A stretch of DNA of 64,000 bases from Kamptonema formosum PCC 10802 (GCF_000332335.1 NZ_KB235948.1:389033-453032); one strand, 5' to 3'. Shown: positions 28,129 to 36,685, numbered from the stretch's first letter. Notes: generated by a model not told the origin, from the sequence alone. Numbers and translations are program-made.

Positions 28129-29133
28129 CTACACTAAATAGATGCTCCCATCACTCTCACTCAGAGAAGTCACCCCCCGCACAACAGCAACGAGATCCGG
28201 AGAGGGTGCAGCTCCGAACCCCCCATTGAAAGCGTAATAAATATTAACATTTCCCTCAGATGTCTGGAAGAGATAGTCACTGATATCGAAACCGGCTAGC
28301 TGAATCCTGTCCTTTCCGACTGCAAAATTTTCAATCATAGCGAAGTCCGCATCACCGGCACCTGTATAGAAGCTCAGAGGCGTGTAAACTCTCGAATTGG
28401 CAATACTGCCCAGAACGAATGTATCGTTTCCGCTGCCGCCAATCAGCACATCAGCTTCACTCACACCCAAACTCCGAAAATCCAGACACTCTCCGCCGGT
28501 GGGAGTGCCGCCAATAACACAGGAACCGGGAGACAAATCAACTCCGCAGAGGGTATCTTGATTGCCAAAGCCAGTTACGGTATCATTCCCACTGGTGCCG
28601 CTAAAATAAACACCAGTGCGGTTTTCAAATTGTCCGAATTTGCTATAATGTTCTAAGCCCGATTTAAAAGCGCCCGCCGCAATTGCCGCCGCCACATCGG
28701 GGTTGGCCTCGCGGTAGCCAAATTCATTGAAAGTCGTGCCAGAACGACCTTCAGCTTCCCCGAAAAGCCTGTAGTGATCCAGCCCAGAACTGAAATCGCC
28801 CGCCGCTACCGCCGCCGCCACATCGGGGTATCTTCGCAGATACCACCCCAGATCAAATAATGAACTCGGCGCTCGACCTTCTGCTTCCCCAAACAGGATA
28901 TAGTGTTCTAGCCCAGAACTGAAACCGCCCGCCGCCACCGCCGCCGCTACGTCGGGGTTTTTTTGCAAATAAAACCGCTCGTCATACAGCGGTGACACCA
29001 GCACCCGGCGTTCCCGCAGCCCAAACTTTTGAAAGTGTTCCAAGCCTGATTGAAAAGCCCCCGCCTTGACAGCGGCTTCAACATCGGGGTAACTTTTTAG
29101 ATAGAAAGCTTCGTCAAATATAGCAAAACTCAT
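28129..29133 (-). CDS. Repeat protein with RTX-like calcium-binding C-terminal region
   Basis: About 334 residues from ATG 29133 (MSFAIFDEAFYL). Residues 5-165 are four copies of a roughly 40-residue unit: F-D-x3-YL-x3-PDV-x-AAV-x-AG-x-F-x-SGLEHY-x2-FG-x2-EGR. This unit is widespread in cyanobacterial calcium-binding surface proteins. The second half has RTX/haemolysin-type hallmarks: YFSGTSGNDTVTGFGNQDTL, then ADVLIGGSGNDTFVLGS and the IENFAVGKDRIQLAGFD closing strand. RTX proteins are usually exported by type I secretion and fold on binding calcium outside the cell. There is no N-terminal signal peptide, which fits. Transporter genes are not in the window. Confidence 0.82.
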   Translation of the reverse strand: MSFAIFDEAFYLKSYPDVEAAVKAGAFQSGLEHFQKFGLRERRVLVSPLYDERFYLQKNPDVAAAVAAGGFSSGLEHYILFGEAEGRAPSSLFDLGWYLRRYPDVAAAVAAGDFSSGLDHYRLFGEAEGRSGTTFNEFGYREANPDVAAAIAAGAFKSGLEHYSKFGQFENRTGVYFSGTSGNDTVTGFGNQDTLCGVDLSPGSCVIGGTPTGGECLDFRSLGVSEADVLIGGSGNDTFVLGSIANSRVYTPLSFYTGAGDADFAMIENFAVGKDRIQLAGFDISDYLFQTSEGNVNIYYAFNGGFGAAPSPDLVAVVRGVTSLSESDGSIYLV

Positions 29134-29205
29134 CGCCTTATCTCCAGGAAGGTGCACTGGGAACGTGCCCTACAGTTCTTGCTAATTATTAAGGCCAAGT
29201 TGAGA

Positions 29206-29302
29206 TATAGCGGCTCTCAGCTGGATGAACTATGGCCCAGCAACCCGGTTTCTTGGAGAAACCGGGTTTCCCAGTACCTCACTAATCTGAGAAACGCTAT
29301 AT
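29206..29302. repeat. MITE-like element, best complete copy
   Basis: Starts TATAGCGGCTCTCAGCTGG, has the palindrome CAACCCGGTTTCTTGGAGAA then ACCGGGTTTCC in the middle, and ends CTGAGAAACGCTATA. The ends are inverted repeats of each other (TATAGCG-x5-CTCAG against CTGAG-x-AACGCTATA), flanked by TA. Length is about 97 bases. Confidence 0.8.
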
Positions 29303-29422
29303 AGCGGCTCTCAGTTGGATGAAGTACGCCGCAGGACCCTGGAAGGGGGCGGTCTCCGTGTGCCGCACCGCCCCTACCCTCACCGGGTTTCTCAGTACCT
29401 CACTAATATGATAAACGCTATA
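29300..29422. repeat. MITE-like element, second tandem copy with replaced core
   Basis: Directly abuts the previous copy, sharing TATA at the junction. It has the same ends (TATAGCGGCTCTCAGTTGGA; TAAACGCTATA), but the left half of the palindrome is replaced by about 45 bases of GC-rich sequence. Confidence 0.7.
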
Positions 29423-29467
29423 GATAGGATTTTTCCTGTGGCGGAAAAGGCTTTCCTGCCGCCTTTT

Positions 29468-30478
29468 TCAATCCAAAATCCCAAATCCAAAATCCAAAAT
29501 TGCTACCAGCCCCCACCCCACAGCAGCCACTCCCAACCAACTCAGAAAGCACCACCGATTTAGCCGCAAGGCTTGACGAATGACAGCCGGTGTGATAGGA
29601 TTAATATCATCCCCAAGTAAGGGCTTGTGTTTTGCCACTCCCCGGTAATAGTTCGTCCCGCCCAACTGCACGCCGAGAATGGCGGCGCAGGCACACTCAC
29701 TCCAGCCAGAGTTGGGACTGGGGTCTTTTATCGCGTCCCGCCGGCACACCTGCCAAACATAGCCGAGTTTCCCAGAAATCAGCCCCAAGGTAATTACCGT
29801 GAGCCGGCAGGGGAGCCAAGTTAGGGCATCTTCCATCTTAGCACTAAACCATCCCAAATGGGTGAAGGGTTCCTCTCTGTAGCCGACCATTGAATCGAGA
29901 GTGCTGGCAGCCTTGTATGCTAGAGCGAGGGGAACGCTGCCCAAGGCTGGCACGAGCAACCCGAGAATGGCATAAAATAAGGGCCCAGTCACGCCATCCA
30001 CCGCATTTTCACTGACCGTTTCCAAGACAGCGCGGAGGATTTCTGGCTCGGAGAGATTTTCTGTGTCTCGCCCCACATAAAGGCTCAACCGGCCTCTCGC
30101 CGCCGGCAAATCGCCCGCTTCCAGGGGTTGCAAAACGTCAAGAGCGGCGGATCGCAAACTCCGACCGGCAAAACAGCTCGCGAGAAGGACACTTTGTGCG
30201 GCGACGCCCAACACAGGAGAAAGCCGGTAGGAAACAGCAGCGATTAACCAGCCGGCTGCCCCAGAAACGGCGAGCAGTCCAGTAGCGAGGACAGCACCGG
30301 CAAACCGTCTCGTTCGCGGACGATTACACGTTTTAAATATAAGCTGCGTGTAGCGATTAATCGCCCACCCCATGACCCGCACCGGATGTGGCCACCCCCA
30401 GGGGTCGCCGACAAGATAATCCAGGAAAGCCGCCAGCAGTAAAACGGTATGGGAAATGGGGAATTGGGCGCTGGGCAT
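29468..30478 (-). CDS. cbiB: Adenosylcobinamide-phosphate synthase CbiB/CobD
   Basis: A 336-residue integral membrane enzyme of cobalamin biosynthesis. It joins aminopropanol (or its phosphate) to adenosylcobyric acid. Family motifs: DYLVGDPWGWPHPVRVMGWA, SLYVGRDTENLSEPEILRAV, TVSENAVDGVTGPLFYAILG, YKAASTLDSMVGYREEPF and the C-terminal GGTNYYRGVAKHKPLLGDD. The last ten residues (ILDFGFGILD) are translated from an ATTTTGG-type intergenic heptamer repeat (29469-29502), so the C-terminus has been extended by a repeat. No other cob gene and no cobalamin riboswitch was seen next to it. Confidence 0.93.
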   Translation of the reverse strand: MPSAQFPISHTVLLLAAFLDYLVGDPWGWPHPVRVMGWAINRYTQLIFKTCNRPRTRRFAGAVLATGLLAVSGAAGWLIAAVSYRLSPVLGVAAQSVLLASCFAGRSLRSAALDVLQPLEAGDLPAARGRLSLYVGRDTENLSEPEILRAVLETVSENAVDGVTGPLFYAILGLLVPALGSVPLALAYKAASTLDSMVGYREEPFTHLGWFSAKMEDALTWLPCRLTVITLGLISGKLGYVWQVCRRDAIKDPSPNSGWSECACAAILGVQLGGTNYYRGVAKHKPLLGDDINPITPAVIRQALRLNRWCFLSWLGVAAVGWGLVAILDFGFGILD

Positions 30479-30791
30479 TGGGGAGTGGGAAGGGGTAATT
30501 TGGGCCGGTATTTGGGGATTTGGGGACGGTCACCCCAGACAAGGGGGCGAGCTATTCTTGGGGGCGCGATAGGGGATTCTATCATGTTTGGCCAATTGCC
30601 GGGACTAATTTCTCCCTCCCCCCCGCAACGGTATATTGCGGTAAAATCACCAGACTTGATTGGGATTCCATCCCTTCAGACGGCGCGTGGCGGGACGCGC
30701 CCCTACAAAAGGGGGCACAATCTTAGCCGCCCTTTTTAAGGGGGGTTGGCGGGATCTAAAACCGGCAGTGCGTGCGTCCGTCCTTAAAATA
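30479..30791. other. Spacer upstream of cbiB
   Basis: About 310 bases without a gene. Short GGGGAATTGGG-type simple sequence lies near 30450-30510 and a GGCGCGTGGCGGGACGCGCC hairpin at about 30679-30698. I looked for a B12 riboswitch box and saw none. Confidence 0.5.
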
Positions 30792-31187
30792 TTAGCCCTG
30801 CGCCCGCAGCTGTTCTATGCTTTGCTCCCAGTTCGCGCCGTCGAAGGGCGTAATGCGAAATCGGGAGAGCTGATCGCCATCGAGACAGCGCACGTTCACT
30901 GAGTAACCGTCTGGATGGGAGCGGGGGCGATAAAAAGCGTGAATGCCGCAGATGCGGCAAAACCTGTGCTTGGCAGTGCCGGTGTTGAAGGTGTAGGTCG
31001 CCAGCACATCTTCGCCCTGGAGCAGGGTAAAGCGCTCTGCCGGCACAATTAAGTGTAAAAAGCCCTTTTTTGTGCAGATAGAGCAATTGCACTCCACCGC
31101 CTCGTACTGGTCAACAATCACCTGGAAGCGAACTGCGCCGCAGTGACAGCCGCCTGAACAGGTTACAGGTTCATCCACTGTTGCCAT
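30792..31187 (-). CDS. GFA (glutathione-dependent formaldehyde-activating enzyme-like) family protein
   Basis: A 131-residue zinc protein of the GFA/CENP-V family. Zinc ligands are visible: SGGCHCGAVRF (C-x-C), VECNCSICTKKGF (C-x-C-x2-C) and HRFCRICGIHAFY (C-x2-C). The family founder binds a glutathione-formaldehyde adduct; most members have unknown substrates and may act on small thiols or aldehydes. It begins 30 bases after the Rrf2 regulator on the same strand, so they may be co-transcribed. A thiol/redox or formaldehyde response is possible. Confidence 0.88.
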   Translation of the reverse strand: MATVDEPVTCSGGCHCGAVRFQVIVDQYEAVECNCSICTKKGFLHLIVPAERFTLLQGEDVLATYTFNTGTAKHRFCRICGIHAFYRPRSHPDGYSVNVRCLDGDQLSRFRITPFDGANWEQSIEQLRAQG

Positions 31188-31217
31188 CTGGTGCCGGGAA
31201 AATTATATACTCCTTAT

Positions 31218-31661
31218 TTATATAACAAAGCGGGCTTCTTCTCCTTGGGCGGCGATCCTGCTGCGGGCGTCGTAGTAGAGGTCTTCGAGGGAAATGCTGT
31301 ACAGCGCTTCCTTGAGTTTTTGGTGCAGCCGTTCCCACAGGGTAAAGGTCACCCAGTCCCCAGCTTGCTCGCTGTCGGGAGCGTACCCGGAGAGGGGCTC
31401 AATGGTTTCGCCCACAGCTTCCAGTATTTGTCCGAGGGAAATTTGTGCCGGCGGTTTTGCCAGCTGGTAGCCCCCAGAAGCGCCGCGAACCGACTGGACT
31501 AAACCGGCGCGGCGCATTTCAATCAGCAGTTTTTCCAGGTAGGGTGCCGGTAAGTCTTGGCGCTGCGCAATCGCTCTCACCGGCGCAGGGCCATACTCAG
31601 GCTGCATGCTTAAATCGAGCAGCGCCTTGACGCTGTAGTGTCCGCGAGTGGTTAGCTTCAT
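31218..31661 (-). CDS. Rrf2 family transcriptional regulator
   Basis: A 147-residue winged-helix regulator. MKLTTRGHYSVKALLDLSMQ opens the Rrf2 domain. YLEKLLIEMRRAGLVQSVRG holds the recognition helix and ASGGYQLAKPPAQISLGQIL the wing. The dimerisation helix contains no cysteines, so it lacks the three-Cys Fe-S cluster of IscR and NsrR. It is therefore of the CymR/Rrf2-like type rather than an Fe-S sensor. ATG 31661 fits the family start; an ATG four codons earlier is also open. It lies upstream of the GFA gene and probably co-transcribed with it. Confidence 0.88.
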   Translation of the reverse strand: MKLTTRGHYSVKALLDLSMQPEYGPAPVRAIAQRQDLPAPYLEKLLIEMRRAGLVQSVRGASGGYQLAKPPAQISLGQILEAVGETIEPLSGYAPDSEQAGDWVTFTLWERLHQKLKEALYSISLEDLYYDARSRIAAQGEEARFVI

Positions 31662-32341
31662 GCCGGCAGTCAACCTAGGAATTCTTACCTCACCAGTTAC
31701 AGCATACTTGAGTTTATCCGAGGCGGAGGGCAGCCGGCTTCAAGTGCGCCTCCAGATCCTCTGGTGAGCTTATCGATTTTTTCCCCGCAATGGCTTTGGG
31801 AGGGCGCGACAGGTGTGAGGGTTGTGTCGCCTGGGGGGTGAGGGCGGTCCTCACTGCGTCTTCCGCTGCCGGCTCAACCCCGTCTTTCCCTCTTCTCCCA
31901 TCCGTTACATCTGATATAATCAGCTGTCGGCCTGAAGCAGCTGCCACTGCCGGCGATCGATTCAATTGGCTCAATCGGTATTGAGGCTATTGCCCCCAGG
32001 ATCTGACCGGCAGCACAGCCGAAAGGAATTAGGGAGCGATTCGACATGAGTGCGAGCCGGCATGAATGAGCTCGTTAGCTTCTTCAAGATAGCCGCTCTC
32101 CCACACCTCGACCGGCAGCCAGGATCTGACTCGCCCGCAAGGGTGATCCATCGCTCCCCCAACCGCCCGGACGCTGCCCGAAACATGGCAGCTCAACCGA
32201 GATCGGGGCAGCCAGTGAACCCATTAACCCAATTGGCGTAATATAGTTTCACAAGCTGACATCAAACTATAGTTTCTTTTTCTACCAAAGGTCAGCTAAG
32301 ATAGACTACTGTACACCACTTGTTGAGAAGTAACAGACAAG
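31662..32341. other. Spacer upstream of cyAbrB
   Basis: About 680 bases with no convincing gene. Near its end lie a perfect 12-base palindrome and the likely cyAbrB promoter region. The rest shows nothing recognised. Confidence 0.5.
32242..32275 (+). promoter_or_regulatory. Putative operator upstream of cyAbrB gene
   Basis: AAACTATAGTTT (32264-32275) is a perfect palindrome, and a half copy TATAGTTT lies at 32242-32249, 14 bases away. The pair is about 70 bases upstream of the start codon. cyAbrB proteins often bind their own promoters with loose specificity, so autoregulation is a reasonable guess; the sequence alone does not show it. Confidence 0.4.
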
Positions 32342-32743
32342 ATGACTAAGGACAAGAAGACCGACCCACTAACCGGCGAGGAGCTCCTGCAGCGAGTTAG
32401 AGAGCTCGGGAACCTCAGCAAAGAAGAAAAAGCCAAAGCCTGCGGCTACTCTACCATCACCAAAAATGGCATAGAGCGCGTCAATATGATGCAGTTCCTC
32501 AACGCCCTGATCGATGCCGAGGGGATCGAGCTCGATGGCAAGGGCGGCGGACAAGGCCGTGGCGGACGCACTGCCAGCTATCGGATTAGCGTCCAGTCCA
32601 ACGGCAACCTCCTGATTGGCGCAGCTTACACCAAACAGATGGAACTCAAGCCCGGAGATGAATTTGAAATCACCTTGGGACGCAAACACATTCATCTCAA
32701 ACAAGTTGACCGCAGTCGCGCAGAAGATGCGGATGCTGCCTAG
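32342..32743 (+). CDS. cyAbrB family transcriptional regulator
   Basis: A 133-residue cyanobacterial AbrB-type regulator. The N-terminal part has TGEELLQRVRELGNLSKEEK, AKACGYSTITKNGIERVNMM and QFLNALIDAEGIELD. The C-terminal DNA-binding region has GRTASYRISVQSNGNLLIGA and LKPGDEFEITLGRKHIHL. In cyAbrB proteins the AbrB-like domain is C-terminal, as here. Members (cyAbrB1/2) regulate nitrogen and carbon metabolism, hydrogenase genes and cell differentiation. Which paralogue this is cannot be decided by eye. It is a single-gene unit. Confidence 0.92.
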   Translation: MTKDKKTDPLTGEELLQRVRELGNLSKEEKAKACGYSTITKNGIERVNMMQFLNALIDAEGIELDGKGGGQGRGGRTASYRISVQSNGNLLIGAAYTKQMELKPGDEFEITLGRKHIHLKQVDRSRAEDADAA

Positions 32744-33542
32744 CAATCCCGAGGCAGCCGGCAGATGTCCCCGCCGCACCAGACGCTCGCGCTAAAAGCG
32801 CGGCTCAATGAATTCCCTGATCAGTGATGGCAGCGGTGGCTTAGCAACCGCAGCCCACTTGCATTCGCCACAGCGGCTTTCACGCTTGTGATTGAGAGGG
32901 CGGTCGGGTTTCCCAGGGTTCGCCAAAGCGCTTTCCTCACGGAACAAACCGGCTGCCACCCTTGCAATTTCTGGCAAATTCATTAGGCCCAAGCGCCGGC
33001 AGCCCGTGCCGGTGCGACTTGCGTTTCGGGGCTGATTCTTCCCGGATCTCCGCCCTCACGGAAACCTCTGCGCTGGAATGGCGCTTTTGGGAGCTTCCTG
33101 AAAGCTTTGCGGGATACCGCCTCTATCGTCTTTGATGGCGATAGGGCCATCGTTGCATTGTCCGGAGATTACCGGATAAATGTCGCGTAAATGTATCAGA
33201 ATTGAACATTCTCTGCCAGCCAGACGGATGTGCCGGCACTGGACTCAATCTTTGAAACAGTTTCAGCGTTTTTAACTGCCATTTTTTGCGCCCCCTAACT
33301 AGCGCGCAGCGTGCGGTCTTAACGCACCCTGATGTTAAGCTCTTACGCTTTTAATATGCTTATTTAAAAAAGGGGGCAGAGCCTCCGGCGGCCCGTTAAC
33401 AGGCGGAGCCTGGGAGCGAGGAATAGAGATGGATAGCACAAATTAAATGCACAATAGCTTGCGCCGGCACCCCCCGGCGCAACAAAAAAATAAGCAACAG
33501 CGGGCCGCCCGATCTCCAGATCGGGCGGGAGCTGGATTTTCA
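32744..33542. other. Spacer between cyAbrB and tRNA-Leu
   Basis: About 800 bases without a supportable gene. 33335-33456 is a copy of the GGCAGAGCCTCC repeat also found at 36172-36298. The region from 32790 to 33330 shows nothing I can name. Confidence 0.5.
33335..33456. repeat. GGCAGAGCCTCC/GGAGCGAGGAATAGAGATG dispersed repeat, copy 1
   Basis: From TAAGCTCTTACGCTTTTAAT through GGGGGCAGAGCCTCC and GGGAGCGAGGAATAGAGATG to AATGCACAATAGC. It aligns along its length with 36172-36298, and partly with 47300-47495 and 61815-61895. Confidence 0.75.
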
Positions 33543-33933
33543 TGGGGGCGGAGGGACTTGAACCCTCACGACCTTTTCGGGTCAACGGATTTTCACTCTC
33601 CCGCAGCTTTCGCTGCTGCCGGTGGGCAATTGCCCGCCGGCTTTGAGAATTGGACTCTCCCTTTACCCTCGACTTCACGTTAGGGCAGCTCCCGTCGAGT
33701 CTCTGCACCTTCCGACAGGCGCGCGGATCGGCTTACCGCAGGGAGCGCGTTTTGAGCTCAACTCACTCGCGTCCCCGCTCCCGACACCGGGCCATGATTT
33801 CGGCTTGGCTCAGGATTGCCTTATCTGTGGCCAGATTTAGGTTTCCCTGAATTTGAGAGCGTTCACTTGCAGGATTTCTCCTCCAAGGCTCAGCTGTCTA
33901 AGTCCGTAGCGTCTACCATTCCGCCACGCCCCC
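33543..33933 (-). tRNA. trnL-UAA: tRNA-Leu (anticodon UAA), split by a group I intron
   Basis: The 5' exon is 33933-33900 (34 nt, GGGGGCGTGGCGGAATGGTA to ACGGACTT) and the 3' exon is 33593-33543 (51 nt, AAAATCC to the discriminator A). The acceptor stem GGGGGCG pairs with CGCCCCC over seven bases. The T arm is GAGGGTTCAAGTCCCTC. Joining the exons gives the anticodon loop CTTAAAA with UAA, cut after the first U, exactly the known intron position in cyanobacterial and plastid trnL. The long variable arm (GTTGACCCGAAAAGGTC) confirms a leucine class II tRNA. CCA is not encoded. Confidence 0.96.
33594..33899 (-). ncRNA. Group I self-splicing intron in tRNA-Leu(UAA)
   Basis: 306 nt. It starts AGACAGCTGAGCCTTGG and ends GGGAGAGTG with the terminal omega-G. 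Core elements visible are AAATTCAGGGAAACCTAAAT (P/Q-type region), GGCAATCCTGAGCCAAG, and GACTCGACGGGAGCTGCC followed by AGTCGAGGGTAAAGGGAGAG (R/S region). No homing endonuclease frame. It is one of the shortest classes of group I intron and is regarded as vertically inherited in this lineage. Confidence 0.93.
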
Positions 33934-34305
33934 CCAATTGGGCTGACTGAGGCACTCGCACAGATAGCGCGATTCCCTCACTTTTCTTATTTCACCACAA
34001 ACAGGATATTTATGCAAGGGGTTGAGCGGCAGAACTCCCTGAGGCGCGCCCCCAGAGCGGGCCAGCCGGCGGCCAGCGCTCTCCGGCCAAAAACCCTCTC
34101 CCCGCGAGCCGGTGGGGCGGTACAATAAAAAAGTTCAGGACACCGGCACCCTCCAAGAGGCCAGCAGTGGCGGCAGGTCAAGACCGGCACCCGATCTGGG
34201 GACACAGTTTCTGCGAGCGCCTTCATCGGGCGTGCGCCCACTCTTGGGCCGGTGCCGGTGCCCTGACTGGCGGATCTAGTTGTTTCAGCTGTGGGTTCTC
34301 AAGGG
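33934..34305. other. Spacer between tRNA-Leu and ndhL
   Basis: About 370 bases between divergent units with no gene recognised. Composition is GC-rich (GCCGGTG-type words frequent). Promoters must be here, but none is convincing. Confidence 0.45.
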
Positions 34306-34518
34306 ATGGAAGTTGCGCTGCTCCTGTATGTGATTTTGGGTGGAGCTTACCTGCTGGTGGTTCCCTTCGCTCTGTTTATTTACCTGCAAAAACGCTGGTA
34401 TGTGGCTAGCTCCTTTGAGCGGGCCTTCATGTACTTCCTAGTGTTCTTTTTCTTCCCCGGTTTGCTGCTGCTCAGCCCCTTTTTGAACCTGCGCCCCCAG
34501 CGCCGGCAGCTCACCTAA
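34306..34518 (+). CDS. ndhL: NAD(P)H-quinone oxidoreductase subunit L
   Basis: A 70-residue membrane subunit of the cyanobacterial NDH-1 complex in thylakoids, involved in respiratory and cyclic electron flow and CO2 uptake. It has two hydrophobic helices ([20 protein letters not shown] and [20 protein letters not shown]) separated by the family motif [14 protein letters not shown], and ends LRPQRR. The ATG at 34306 fits the family; a GTG five codons earlier is open too. It is followed by the DUF3007 gene and trpA, an order common in cyanobacteria. Confidence 0.93.
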   Translation: MEVALLLYVILGGAYLLVVPFALFIYLQKRWYVASSFERAFMYFLVFFFFPGLLLLSPFLNLRPQRRQLT

Positions 34519-34559
34519 TGCGGTTGGGCTGTGAATTTTGAATTTTCAATTATACAGCG

Positions 34560-34650
34560 TTTCTCGATCTGAGTGCGGTGTCCAGAAACCCGGTTTCTTG
34601 CAGAAACCGGTTTTCTGGGGCGTCCTCAATCCAGCGGAGAACCGCTATAA
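34560..34650. repeat. MITE-like element between ndhL and the DUF3007 gene
   Basis: Starts CAGCGTTTCTCGATCTGAG. The palindrome is at 34584-34616 (AGAAACCCGGTTTCTTG, CAGAAACCGGTTTTCT), and it ends CAATCCAGCGGAGAACCGCT followed by ATAAT. The element is open in the frame of the downstream gene, so it could be mistaken for an N-terminal extension. Confidence 0.75.
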
Positions 34651-34696
34651 TGCAGAATTCAGGATTCAAAATTCACGTCCCAACGCCCCCAACCAG

Positions 34697-35029
34697 ATGC
34701 GACGAATTGACATCATCGGAATTGGCCTGGGTATTTTTGCTGCAGGCGGCTTGGCGTACCTGGCTTTGCAGGCTGCCGGTCTTGACAGCGCAAATGCCGG
34801 GATATGGAGCCAAGTGTTTTTAGTCGGCGGGTTAATCGGCTGGCTGCTGACCTATTTATTCCGCGCCGTGACTCAGAACATGACCTACAACCAGCAGCTG
34901 AAAGAGTACGAGTCAGCGGTTTTGCAAAAGCGCCTCGAAGAACTGACGCCAGAACAGCTGGCACAGCTGCAAGCAGAAATTGAGCGGGAAAAGGAAAGTG
35001 AGGCGTCTCCTGACGCAAAAAAGCAGTAA
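34697..35029 (+). CDS. DUF3007 family membrane protein
   Basis: A 110-residue protein conserved in cyanobacteria and chloroplast genomes' hosts. Start ATG 34697 (MRRIDIIGIGLGIFAAGGLA). It has two membrane helices (IIGIGLGIFAAGGLAYLALQ; GIWSQVFLVGGLIGWLLTYL), followed by FRAVTQNMTYNQQLKEYESA and an acidic/basic coiled-coil tail (LQKRLEELTPEQLAQLQAEI). Reading frame continues 53 codons upstream, but that part is a repeat element. Function is unknown; the linkage to ndhL suggests a role connected with NDH-1 or thylakoid membranes. Confidence 0.9.
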   Translation: MRRIDIIGIGLGIFAAGGLAYLALQAAGLDSANAGIWSQVFLVGGLIGWLLTYLFRAVTQNMTYNQQLKEYESAVLQKRLEELTPEQLAQLQAEIEREKESEASPDAKKQ

Positions 35030-35189
35030 GTGTTCAGAGAAACCGGGTTTCTTGGTGCTGGCCGGTTTAAAATCTTAAGACAGCTTCAAGAGAAATCCGG
35101 TTTATGGCCGCCGGCGGGGCTTAACAGTTACGTTAAAACCCTCTCCCAGTCTAGAGCCTGAAAAATTAGAAAATTTAACAGTTATTGGA

Positions 35190-35990
35190 ATGAATTCGGT
35201 TTCCCATTGCTTTGAATCCCTGCGCGCAAAAAACGAGTGCGCCCTGATCCCGTTTATCACCGCCGGCGATCCGGACTTGCAGACAACCGCTGAAGCCTTG
35301 CGCGCGATCGACCGCAGCGGTGCCGACCTGATTGAGCTGGGAGTTCCCTACTCCGACCCCCTGGCGGACGGGCCGGTGATTCAAGCGGCAGCCACCCGCG
35401 CTCTCGCTAAGGGAACCCGCATAGATGGGGTGCTGGAAATGCTTGCCGGCACGGTTCCGGCACTGCGAGCGCCGATTGTTCTGTTCACCTACTACAACCC
35501 GATTTTGAACTTGGGGACAGAGAAATTCTTGCAGAAAATTGCCGGTGCCGGCGTCCGGGGGCTCGTCGTCCCCGACTTGCCCCTAGAAGAAGCGGACGCC
35601 CTGCTGCAACAGGCGGATAGCTTCGGAATTGAGCTGACTTTGCTGGTGGCTCCCACCAGTCCCAGAGAGCGCATTGAAGCCATCGCCCGCCAGTCGCGGG
35701 GATTTATTTACTTGGTGAGCGTCACCGGCGTCACCGGCATGCGCTCCCAAGTGCAATCGCGAGTCCAGGATATACTCGCCCAGATGCGGCTTCTCACCGA
35801 TAAACCGATTGGCGTCGGTTTTGGCATTTCCGATCCCCAACAAGCCCGTCAGGTAAAAGACTGGGGGGCAGACGCCGTAATTGTCGGCAGCGCCTTCGTC
35901 AAACGCCTCGCAGAGGGCCCGCCGGCAGAAGGGCTCTTGGCCATCGGCCAGTTCTGCCACAGCCTGAAAGCCGCTCTCACCACTCCCTAA
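35190..35990 (+). CDS. trpA: Tryptophan synthase alpha chain
   Basis: Cleaves indole-3-glycerol phosphate to indole and glyceraldehyde 3-phosphate; indole is channelled to TrpB. At 266 residues it is of normal length, with a TIM-barrel fold. Catalytic Glu is in [20 protein letters not shown] (the E-x9-D arrangement, with Asp in SDPLADGP). [14 protein letters not shown] and [13 protein letters not shown] hold the substrate loops, and [14 protein letters not shown] with [11 protein letters not shown] binds the phosphate. trpB is not in the window; unlinked trp genes are normal in cyanobacteria. The gene follows ndhL and DUF3007 but with a 160-base gap. Confidence 0.96.
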   Translation: MNSVSHCFESLRAKNECALIPFITAGDPDLQTTAEALRAIDRSGADLIELGVPYSDPLADGPVIQAAATRALAKGTRIDGVLEMLAGTVPALRAPIVLFTYYNPILNLGTEKFLQKIAGAGVRGLVVPDLPLEEADALLQQADSFGIELTLLVAPTSPRERIEAIARQSRGFIYLVSVTGVTGMRSQVQSRVQDILAQMRLLTDKPIGVGFGISDPQQARQVKDWGADAVIVGSAFVKRLAEGPPAEGLLAIGQFCHSLKAALTTP

Positions 35991-36171
35991 ATCAGAACCG
36001 CGAGCCTGGGGGAGGCCAAACGCCGATTTCATACAGGCTCGCCAGCGCCGGACCGCCAGTCCCGCCAGGCTGGAAATCCCTCCGCCACTCCGCCCCTTGA
36101 TGCGGGCCGGCCCGCCAGGAAATGTTAAGAATTCTTAACACAGGCGAAATTTTTGCTCTACAGATTCAAAA

Positions 36172-36298
36172 CTAAGCTGTTAAGCTTTTAACCTGCTTTT
36201 CCGTTGAAAGGGGGCAGATCCTCCAGATTGCCTTCCCAGCTTGAGCTGGGAACGAGAGAATAGAGATGGGCAGTGCAAATTCAATGCGCCATAGCTAA
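36172..36298. repeat. GGCAGATCCTCC..GGGAACGAGAGAATAGAGATG dispersed repeat, copy 2
   Basis: AAGCTGTTAAGCTTTTAACC to AATGCGCCATAGC. It contains the small hairpin TTCCCAGCTTGAGCTGGGAA. Homologous to 33335-33456. Confidence 0.75.
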
Positions 36299-36685
36299 AA
36301 ATCTCCTGCTGCCTCCTGCTGGCTTATACATCTGCTGCCAGACCGGATGGCGTTTATAAACATTTAACTAGCACAAATTTATAAAGCTTAACAATAGGGA
36401 GAATATTTTAGTATCGTATATAAATGGTTATTTTGACCGCATGATGGCTTCCTGCGGATTGTAAAAAACGCAAATTAGATGCGTGATATCGGGCAGCCGG
36501 CCACGGGCCCCCTAGAGGTAGGGCCGCCGGCAGGCCGCTCTGTTGCCAAAATCCCTGAAATCAAGGCGGGAGAAAGCGTCTAGGTCTTTTTGCCGGCTCT
36601 AGCTTCCGGGAGGGGCGCGGCGAGGTCGGGGAAGCGCCGGCTGGCGCTGCGGCTGGCAGCAGGGGCTGGGCCCGACTGGGCCGAC

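Noticed and set aside
30479-30791. Cobalamin riboswitch before cbiB
   Set aside because: No B12-box-like sequence or multi-stem structure was seen.
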